Made by a program: the position numbers and the translations under genes
Notes under the pieces: model-generated
Database searches by the model: none
What the model saw: only the letters and a program-made list of their open reading frames with translations
Told to the model about the DNA's origin: nothing
Source of the DNA: CAMCXT01 sp046302715
GTDB lineage: Bacteria > Bacteroidota > Bacteroidia > M30B66
Assembly: GCA_046302715.1 (NCBI GenBank)
Contig: JBKCHQ010000287.1
Span: 1-27,790, forward strand
Direction of reading: 5' to 3'
DNA: 27,790 bases
Shown here: piece by piece, positions 9,401-14,893 of the stretch
Layout of the letters: each line of letters begins with the position of its first letter
How positions within the stretch are numbered: position 1 is the first letter of the stretch

Positions 9401-10815
9401 CCGCTTGCATCTATATTGGAATAGGGATATCCATCAAGTTCGATCTTGGCTATCTTACCACGTATAAAGGCCTCAATTTTATTTCGGTCGAAACTCTGTC
9501 CTTTTATAAAGACTTCGCCGCTAACCCTTCCCAATCGTGGCTTTACCTGGATAATGGTTCCCAACGACAAGTCGGTACAATTTATCGTTCCCAGATAAAC
9601 ATAATCCTTTAATCTTTCTTCGTATGCCAATTTTAAATTAGCGGTAAATTCGCCCATAGAAGAACTAAATTTCCCAACAGTTTCAACGCTGTCTAATGTT
9701 CCGCTTACATCTCCTTCAAAAATCATGGTTTGAAGGGCTTTAATTTCTTTCGGAACACTCATTTTTATTCCTTTATCAAATGGATAGGAGGGAAGCGCTT
9801 CTATATCGGCGGCATCGGTTTGCAGTGTTTCCAAATGAAGTTCGTAGCCTAAATTTTTAGTGCGCGGCAGTCCAGTTAAGTGAATATCGCCGGCCAGCTT
9901 GCTTTTGTTTCCCCATTCCAACAACACATTTTTTCCTTTAAAATCTTTTAATTGCCCATTAAACTTTCCTGCGAGGCATACCTTGGCATTCAATCCTTTC
10001 AAATCCTCACTAAAAACCCAAAGTTCGTCAAGCCATAGTGCACTTTTTTTAATGGTTCCATTGAATAAAACAGAGTCTTCGAAATAACTCAAATCCTGGT
10101 ATGAACTGTAATTAAACCTAACCGAACCTTCGGCTGTGCTTTGAGCCGACTTAATTTTAAACTGGCTAAATTCCATCAAGTTATAACTAATGATAAAATC
10201 AGATTCGAAATTTTTAACTTCAAATCCTGACTTTTCATAAGCACTTAGCGATTTAATGCTTCCGCTCAATGAATCGTCAACAATGAGCAGATGATTTACC
10301 TGTGCATTTATATTCCGAACCTGCAAATGTTCATAGTCCATGCCCTTAATATTTCTGGGCAGGCTATCTCGGTATTCATAGGTGAAATCAACGTCGTTGA
10401 GCTCGGCTTTCCAAAAGAAAATGTGTTCGGGTTCGCGTTTAATTTTTTTCTCCTCGGGGCTGCGTGGAGGATTTAAAATATCCAATATAAATTGAATATT
10501 CAAGTCATCTTCGTTCCACAACTGGCGCACGTTAAATTTTCCGTGACTGGCCTTTACCCGATCAAAATCGATATGTTTACCACCGAGATAGACATTATCA
10601 AAATTAGCTTCGAGTTTCTCGAGATATAAAAGGGTATCGTGATGCAGATCTTCGACATAAAGCCCATAAAAGTCAGCACGATCGAAAAATTGAATGCTCA
10701 CTCTGTCTATAGCAACCTTTGCTCCAATATTTTTCGATGCAATCTGTGCAAATTCTCTGGCCAGCGAAGTTTGTACTACGGGAAATTGTAAGGCAATAAA
10801 AACAGACAGCAGCAA
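6430..10815 (-). CDS. tamB: TamB-type translocation/assembly module protein (DUF490)
   Basis: 1461 residues from the TTG at 10815. The family is anchored in the inner membrane and spans the periplasm as a long beta-taco tube, working in outer-membrane protein assembly or lipid transport to the outer membrane. Seen here: an N-terminal hydrophobic segment, the AsmA-like opening VQTSLAREFAQIASKNIG then VAIDRVSI, more than 1000 residues of short alternating beta strands, and a typical TamB C-terminus (FNVFGDYNIDKGEYLFTLQ; the last residues include KAFNRSNQYLL and YTQGVGIFYRREF). The TTG start cuts into the membrane helix; the frame continues upstream without a stop to 10900, adding IKTVRKITGFFLLSLFL from an ATT at 10866, which would complete a proper anchor. 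First gene of a probable tamB-GWxTD-glycosyltransferase operon, divergent from tsaD. Confidence 0.92.
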   Translation of the reverse strand: MLLSVFIALQFPVVQTSLAREFAQIASKNIGAKVAIDRVSIQFFDRADFYGLYVEDLHHDTLLYLEKLEANFDNVYLGGKHIDFDRVKASHGKFNVRQLWNEDDLNIQFILDILNPPRSPEEKKIKREPEHIFFWKAELNDVDFTYEYRDSLPRNIKGMDYEHLQVRNINAQVNHLLIVDDSLSGSIKSLSAYEKSGFEVKNFESDFIISYNLMEFSQFKIKSAQSTAEGSVRFNYSSYQDLSYFEDSVLFNGTIKKSALWLDELWVFSEDLKGLNAKVCLAGKFNGQLKDFKGKNVLLEWGNKSKLAGDIHLTGLPRTKNLGYELHLETLQTDAADIEALPSYPFDKGIKMSVPKEIKALQTMIFEGDVSGTLDSVETVGKFSSSMGEFTANLKLAYEERLKDYVYLGTINCTDLSLGTIIQVKPRLGRVSGEVFIKGQSFDRNKIEAFIRGKIAKIELDGYPYSNIDASGTIARNVYDGKFTISDPNVNLSFNGFADLSKLNSRFDFSASIQRINLNALHFVKRDDPIVISAEINSEFSGTTIDNLFGQIECSEASIAYGKETYYIDDFLLEAEGSAYERKINLYSNLLDARIKGAFKLEELPEGITDLLSKYLPSYTLLKSSTKAADFIQNFVFDIQIKDIDVLQKLYFPFLDIEKGSHISGKLDTQREFIQINAEIPEITVSGIRIKTMDINSTADNRNIGFKCSARKVELNDSIFFNHVSLNSEAIRDSMDVHLLWASRRNLEKADAQLNTRLNFYGDTISAHLLPSILLIKDTLWQVNDDNKLIFSKNKLDVKNLFFVHNQEFIRANGTISQNPKDEIDLILDNFRLENLNPFIPEEDISIGGYTKGIVTVSNVLEKPLLSADLELNKIKVNNDLIGDGKLRSKWDPEKNSIEVNGFIGTAEIKKVDFNGFIYPDKTDDVFDLSCSLKNLRIDILKPYVSDIFSDITGLLDGKIKVTGSPAKPVLDGELSFDKRTFVVVDVLNTKYQVLDKVILKKNIIQSKTLQLRDKFQNEARCDLKITHDYFKDWKLDIKIDFQNMQALNTNESQNSSFFGTAFGTGSFRAYGPVDNIVMDIKARTEKGTVFNLPLSGTSDVNQYDFVTFRSANKTNAAAPPKKVSNDNASGYALNFDLEVTPDAEMRLLFDPKVGDILTGNGTSNLRLEYNENGDFNVFGDYNIDKGEYLFTLQNVINKKFIVQKGGKISFGGDPYNADINLTATYRVRTPLYQLVKNIDSSATVKRPIDVDAMMMLSDKLMQPQVNFDILLPNSDEATRNLLKSQIVNEDDLNRQVFSLLVFRTFLPNQSGVANASAISNVGSNVSELLSSQLTNMLSQISNDVNLGVNYMQGDATSADQVNVNLSTQLFNDRVAIDGSVGTGNTSTSSVTNTSGMVGEFNIEVKVTEDGAVRIKAFNRSNQYLLVTNDVPYTQGVGIFYRREFDDWKEFKSRSKSKIVQ

Positions 10816-10879
10816 TAAAAAGAGGCTGAGCAGAAAAAAACCTGTTATTTTGCGAACTGTTTTAATATTCCTGATTTTT

Positions 10880-11905
10880 ATGGGACTTGAACGTCCGTTT
10901 TATATTTTGGCCATTGAATCTTCGTGCGATGATACTGCCGCTGCAGTGCTCGACGGCGACAAATTGCTTGCCAATGTTGTCAACAATCAGGAGGTGCACC
11001 GCAAATGGGGTGGCGTGGTTCCTGAATTGGCATCCAGAGCCCATCAGCAGCAGATTATTCCGGTTGTGCATGCAGCGCTTAATGATGCAAAAATAAGCAA
11101 AGAACAGCTACATGCGGTAGCATTTACCCGTGGCCCCGGTTTACCCGGTTCGCTGTTGGTGGGTGCGGTATTTGCGCAGGCGTTTGCACGCGGATTAAAC
11201 ATCCCGTCAATTGGGGTGCATCATATGAAAGCACACGTTTTGGCACATCTCATAGATGAAGGCCAAAGTATTCCCGATTTTCCATTCGTTTGCCTCACCG
11301 TTTCTGGTGGTCATACCCAATTACTTCGGGTAGATTCTCCACTAAAAATGATGATTTTAGGCGAAACCATTGACGATGCCGCCGGCGAAGCCTTCGATAA
11401 AATAGCCAAAATGTTGGGCTTGCCCTATCCCGGTGGACCCGAAATTGATCGTTTAGCCCAAAAGGGGAATCCACGGGCATTTAAATTTCCGGAGCCTAAA
11501 GCCGATGGATTTTCGTTTAGTTTTAGCGGATTAAAAACTGCAGTTTTGTATTTAATTCAGCGTGAGCAACAAAAAAATCCAAATTTTCTCGAAGAGAATA
11601 AAGCCGATTTAGCGGCATCGGTGCAAAAGACCATCGTTAGTATTCTGGTCAAGAAATTAGAAGCTGCTGCTCAAAACTGCGGAATACCGCGCATAGCCTT
11701 AGCGGGTGGAGTTTCGGCCAATTCGGAGCTGCGAAAACAGCTGGAATTACTTAGGCAAAAAGGTTACGACGTTTTTATCCCGCCCTTTTCATATTGCACC
11801 GATAATGCCGCTATGATTGGCGTAACCGCTTGGCATATGCTCCTGAATGGATATACACCAAAAGAAATAGAGCTGCCGTTGGCTCGTTGGAGTATTGAAG
11901 ATTAA
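10880..11905 (+). CDS. tsaD: tRNA N6-threonylcarbamoyladenosine synthase subunit TsaD
   Basis: 341 residues, the usual family length. It transfers the threonylcarbamoyl group to A37 of ANN-decoding tRNAs, working with TsaB and TsaE in the cytoplasm; these partners are not in the window. Visible: YILAIESSCDDTAAAV (8-23), GGVVPELASRAH (44-55), HHMKAH with the metal-binding H115 and H119, VSGGHTQLL (141-149), FSFSGLKTAV, ALAGGVSANSELR, and SYCTDNAAMIG with the C-terminal metal-site aspartate. The ATG at 10880 begins the conserved N-terminus; the frame is open upstream to 10694 but that part is not TsaD-like. Its 5' end almost abuts tamB, and its TAA shares four bases (TTAA, 11902-11905) with the stop codon of the convergent lipoprotein gene. 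Confidence 0.97.
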   Translation: MGLERPFYILAIESSCDDTAAAVLDGDKLLANVVNNQEVHRKWGGVVPELASRAHQQQIIPVVHAALNDAKISKEQLHAVAFTRGPGLPGSLLVGAVFAQAFARGLNIPSIGVHHMKAHVLAHLIDEGQSIPDFPFVCLTVSGGHTQLLRVDSPLKMMILGETIDDAAGEAFDKIAKMLGLPYPGGPEIDRLAQKGNPRAFKFPEPKADGFSFSFSGLKTAVLYLIQREQQKNPNFLEENKADLAASVQKTIVSILVKKLEAAAQNCGIPRIALAGGVSANSELRKQLELLRQKGYDVFIPPFSYCTDNAAMIGVTAWHMLLNGYTPKEIELPLARWSIED

Positions 11906-12456
11906 GGATTGCTTTTAGTGGAATTCTTCAGTGCCGAATCGGCGTTCATTTTTTCAAATTCGCGGATGAGTTCCTCATCGGTTTTTCCCAAATTTTTAAT
12001 ACTCATTTCCGCATCTTTACAATAGGGATGCTTTGGATATTTTTTTAGAAAACTAGTATAGTATTCCTTTGCCTTGGCATCATTGTTTATTTGGTTGTCG
12101 TAAACATATCCCAAAAGAAAAAGCGCATCGGGCGCCCTTTTATCGTTAGGAAACATGGATAAGAATTTTTCAAGCACTTTAACATTCGATTCTCCGCCAC
12201 CTTTTATATTCATACCAATCTCGGCGGTTTTAAAAAGGTATTCGGGTGCTTTGGGGTCTTCTGGAAATCGTACGGCAAAATCATCATATAAAACTTGTAA
12301 ATTATAAGCACTTTGATCGTCCTTAGGCATGCCTTGTGCGTCCAGTAGTTTTTTTTCAACATCCTTAATTTTTTCCAGGGCCTCGGTTCTGTTATCGCCA
12401 CAAGCGCTGAGCAAACAGAAGGTTCCGAAGAGCAAGAATATTAAAAACTTATTCAT
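11902..12456 (-). CDS. TPR-containing lipoprotein
   Basis: 184 residues. A signal peptide ends in the lipobox LSAC with the lipidated cysteine at residue 19. The mature part is helical with TPR-like units: YDDFAVRFPEDPKAPEYLFK, VLEKFLSMFPNDKRAPDALF, and AKEYYTSFLKKYPKHPYCKD, the pattern of BamD/YbgF-type periplasmic scaffolds. It is shorter than BamD (~245 residues), so I do not call it BamD. Last gene of a minus-strand group after ruvX and def (41 bases after def). Probably anchored in the inner or outer membrane facing the periplasm; the partner is unknown. Confidence 0.85.
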   Translation of the reverse strand: MNKFLIFLLFGTFCLLSACGDNRTEALEKIKDVEKKLLDAQGMPKDDQSAYNLQVLYDDFAVRFPEDPKAPEYLFKTAEIGMNIKGGGESNVKVLEKFLSMFPNDKRAPDALFLLGYVYDNQINNDAKAKEYYTSFLKKYPKHPYCKDAEMSIKNLGKTDEELIREFEKMNADSALKNSTKSNP

Positions 12457-12497
12457 AGTAAACGATGTTTGTACGCAAGATAAATAATTGCTTTTAA

Positions 12498-13061
12498 TTA
12501 GCGTCGGGCCATCGGAAATTTCATACGGTAATCTACTTTAACCTGTCCGCGACTTATGTTAGCAAGCTTAGCTGCCAGCAATGTTTTTCGCAAAGAACTG
12601 ATACGGTCGGTAAACAGTTTTCCTTCAATATGATCATATTCATGTTGAATAATTCTGGCCATGTAGCCCGCGCATTCAATACGCTCAGGTTCAAAATTTT
12701 CATTAAGAAACTCAACTACAATATTCTTTTTTCGAGTGATGTCTTCTCTAATGCCTGGAATACTCAAACACCCTTCGTTGAAGGTCCAGTTATCGCCCGT
12801 TTCATCAATGATTTTTGCATTAATGAACACTTTTTTAAATCCTTGTAGTTCGGGTTCTTCATCGGCAAATGGACTGGCATCTACAATAAACAATCTAATT
12901 GAATGCCCCACTTGAGGTGCTGCAAGCCCCACTCCGTTTGCTGCGTACATGGTTTCGAACATGTTATCAATTAGCAACTTTAGATCAGGATAATCGGACT
13001 GTATTTCAGCGGCAAGCTGTTTTAAAACAGTACTTCCATACGCTACAACGGGTAAAATCAT
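12498..13061 (-). CDS. def: Peptide deformylase
   Basis: 187 residues. Removes the formyl group from the N-terminal methionine of new proteins. All three family motifs are present: GVGLAAPQVG (43-52), EGCLSIPG with the metal-ligand cysteine at 98, and QHEYDH with metal ligands H140 and H144 and catalytic E141. The N-terminus MILPVVAYGSTVL is normal for the Bacteroidota form. It lies 47 bases after ruvX and 41 bases before the TPR lipoprotein, and the three are likely transcribed together. No methionyl-tRNA formyltransferase gene is nearby, although def and fmt are paired in many other bacteria. Confidence 0.97.
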   Translation of the reverse strand: MILPVVAYGSTVLKQLAAEIQSDYPDLKLLIDNMFETMYAANGVGLAAPQVGHSIRLFIVDASPFADEEPELQGFKKVFINAKIIDETGDNWTFNEGCLSIPGIREDITRKKNIVVEFLNENFEPERIECAGYMARIIQHEYDHIEGKLFTDRISSLRKTLLAAKLANISRGQVKVDYRMKFPMARR

Positions 13062-13108
13062 TTCACAAAAATAGGAATTGCAGATTAGATTATGCTAATG
13101 CTTATGAG

Positions 13109-13537
13109 TTAATGCCATCTGCCGAATTCCTTTTGTTCAAGATAACTCTGTAGGATGATGACGGCAGCAATACGATCTGTAAGACTTTTATCACTACGTG
13201 CTTTTTTGTTTATACCGGATGCTTGTATGGTTTTTTGAGCCATAACAGAGGTAAACCGCTCATCGATAAACACTACAGGAATTTTAGGATATTGATTTTT
13301 AAAAAAGGCCGTAAAATTATTTAAGGCCTGCAGCGGGCCACTATCTTCGCCACTCAAATGTTTGGGTTTACCGATTACAATGATGCTAATGGTGTTTTTT
13401 GAGAAATAGTCTCGAATAAACTCATATAGCTTTGGTTCTTCAATAACAGCGAGCGGTCCGGCAATAATTCCCAACGAATCGGTAACGGCAATTCCTGTGC
13501 GTTTGGTTCCAAAATCGAAGGCTATGATGCGGGCCAC
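13109..13537 (-). CDS. ruvX: RuvX/YqgF family nuclease
   Basis: 142 residues, RNase H-like fold. The family is described as a putative Holliday junction resolvase and, in E. coli YqgF, has a role in 16S rRNA 5' end maturation. Visible: IIAFDFGTKRTGIAVTD (4-20) with the first catalytic aspartate D8, VIGKPKHLSGEDSGP, VFIDERFTS (89-97) with acidic residues at 92-93, and SLTDRIAAVIILQSYL (118-133) with D121. All expected acidic positions are present. The gene opens the minus-strand ruvX-def-lipoprotein group. The intrinsic terminator just upstream insulates it from the acyl-CoA dehydrogenase gene, so its promoter must lie in the short 13538-13567 stretch or readthrough must occur. Confidence 0.93.
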   Translation of the reverse strand: MARIIAFDFGTKRTGIAVTDSLGIIAGPLAVIEEPKLYEFIRDYFSKNTISIIVIGKPKHLSGEDSGPLQALNNFTAFFKNQYPKIPVVFIDERFTSVMAQKTIQASGINKKARSDKSLTDRIAAVIILQSYLEQKEFGRWH

Positions 13538-13560
13538 TTGAAAAAATTGTATACGTCAAA

Positions 13561-13592
13561 AATAAAAAAGGCAGCCGTTAAAAGGCTGCCTT
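13561..13592 (-). terminator. Intrinsic terminator of the acyl-CoA dehydrogenase gene
   Basis: Perfect 9-base arms (13568-13576 AAGGCAGCC and 13584-13592 GGCTGCCTT) around a 7-base loop. Read on the minus strand, the stem is followed by a T-rich run with one interruption (complement of 13561-13567). It begins 20 bases after the dehydrogenase stop codon and lies 30 bases before the ruvX start. Strong stem plus T-run is the textbook Rho-independent form. Confidence 0.88.
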
Positions 13593-13611
13593 AGCAATAT
13601 GGTATGTTAAA

Positions 13612-14751
13612 TTAACTCAAAAGACTTTTTGCAATCACCAGTTTCTGGATTTCTGATGTGCCTTCGCCAATGGTACACAACTTCGAATCGCGGTAGTATT
13701 TTTCCACCGGAAAATCTTTGGTATACCCATACCCACCATGAATTTGAACTGCTTCGTTTGAAGCCCACACACAAACTTCCGAAGCATACAATTTTGCCAT
13801 TGCCGATTCGCGGGTTACTTTTTCGCCGCGATTTTTTAAATCGGCAGCACGCATGGTTAATAGTTCAGCAGCTTCGTATCGTGTGCGCATTTCGGCGAGC
13901 TTAAAGCTAATACCCTGAAAATTGGCAATAGGCTGCCCAAACTGATGTCGTTCTTTCGAATATTTTACTGAAGCTTCTATGGCTCCTTTAGCAATGCCAA
14001 GCGATAAAGCGGCAATTGAAATACGCCCACCATCAAGCACTTTCATGGCTTGAATAAAACCATCGCCCACATTTCCCAATATCTGATCTTTATGCACCCT
14101 GCAGTTATCAAAAATTAATTCGGCGGTTTCTGAGGCACGCATTCCTAGCTTGTTTTCTTTTTTTCCGGCCATAAATCCGGGTGTGCCTCGTTCAATTATA
14201 AAGGCGGTGATTCCTCGAGAGTCAAGTAATTCGCCGGTGCGTACCAACACTACGGCTACATTTCCACTAATTCCGTGGGTAATCCAGTTCTTTGTACCGT
14301 TAATAACCCAATAATCGCCGTCCTGTTGTGCCACACATTTCATGCGCATGGCATCTGAGCCTGTATTGGCCTCTGTTAAGCCCCAAGCCCCAATCCACTC
14401 ACCGCTAGCCAGTTTAGGCAAATACTTTTGCTTCTGACTTTCGCTTCCAAAACTCAATATATGGCCTGTGCACAAAGAGTTGTGTGCGGCCATAGATAAG
14501 GCTACAGATCCACATATTTTACCGAGCTCGGTAATAGCAGTTACATATTCAAAATATCCAAATCCAGAACCTCCGTAATCTTCGGGCACCAAAACGCCCA
14601 TCAATCCAAGTTTTCCAAGCTCCTCAAAAACGGCTCTTGGAAACTCCTGCGTTTCATCCCATTCCATCATTTTGGGGCGGATATGGCGATCGCCAAAATC
14701 CTTAATCATCTCGCGTATCATTCGCTGATTTTCATTTTCACTAAATTCCAT
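13612..14751 (-). CDS. Acyl-CoA dehydrogenase, short/medium-chain type
   Basis: 379 residues from the ATG at 14751 (MEFSENENQRMIREM), the standard family N-terminus; the frame is open further upstream but that part overlaps a terminator hairpin and is not conserved. FAD-dependent enzyme that forms the 2,3-double bond of acyl-CoA in fatty-acid or branched amino-acid breakdown. Visible: WGLTEANTGSDA (FAD/substrate binding), WVINGTKNWITHG, RHQFGQPIANFQG, QIHGGYGYTKDFPVEKYYRD, and IGEGTSEIQ with the catalytic glutamate at about residue 363, the position used by short- and medium-chain members. Chain-length preference cannot be told. It has hairpin terminators on both sides and so appears to be a single-gene unit. 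No electron transfer flavoprotein gene is in the window. Confidence 0.93.
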   Translation of the reverse strand: MEFSENENQRMIREMIKDFGDRHIRPKMMEWDETQEFPRAVFEELGKLGLMGVLVPEDYGGSGFGYFEYVTAITELGKICGSVALSMAAHNSLCTGHILSFGSESQKQKYLPKLASGEWIGAWGLTEANTGSDAMRMKCVAQQDGDYWVINGTKNWITHGISGNVAVVLVRTGELLDSRGITAFIIERGTPGFMAGKKENKLGMRASETAELIFDNCRVHKDQILGNVGDGFIQAMKVLDGGRISIAALSLGIAKGAIEASVKYSKERHQFGQPIANFQGISFKLAEMRTRYEAAELLTMRAADLKNRGEKVTRESAMAKLYASEVCVWASNEAVQIHGGYGYTKDFPVEKYYRDSKLCTIGEGTSEIQKLVIAKSLLS

Positions 14752-14838
14752 GGTATTCGATTTTTGGGTGCGGCAAAAGTAATAAAGATTAGAACAAATT
14801 AGCGCTACACAACTTGATAATTGATAATTTAATAAAAT

Positions 14839-14878
14839 GTAAAAACAGCATGGAACATTCATTACATGCTGTTTTTAC
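14839..14878 (-). terminator. Long perfect hairpin after the RnfD-like/DUF2330 gene
   Basis: 14-base perfect arms, GTAAAAACAGCATG (14839-14852) and CATGCTGTTTTTAC (14865-14878), with a 12-base loop, starting 15 bases past the stop codon of the minus-strand gene. A run of A on one side and T on the other side of the stem makes it potentially bidirectional. On the minus strand the stem ends in TTTTTAC and runs into T-rich sequence. It lies in the 142-base gap before the acyl-CoA dehydrogenase, whose promoter must be between the hairpin and 14752. Confidence 0.8.
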
Positions 14879-14893
14879 GGAGGCTAAAAGGTT

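Noticed and set aside
10694..10879. Open upstream extension of tsaD in frame (start at 10694)
   Set aside because: The extra 62 residues lie antisense to tamB and do not look like TsaD; the ATG at 10880 gives the conserved N-terminus.
14752..14862. Longer acyl-CoA dehydrogenase start at 14862
   Set aside because: The start codon would lie in the loop of the 14839-14878 hairpin and the added residues are not family-like.
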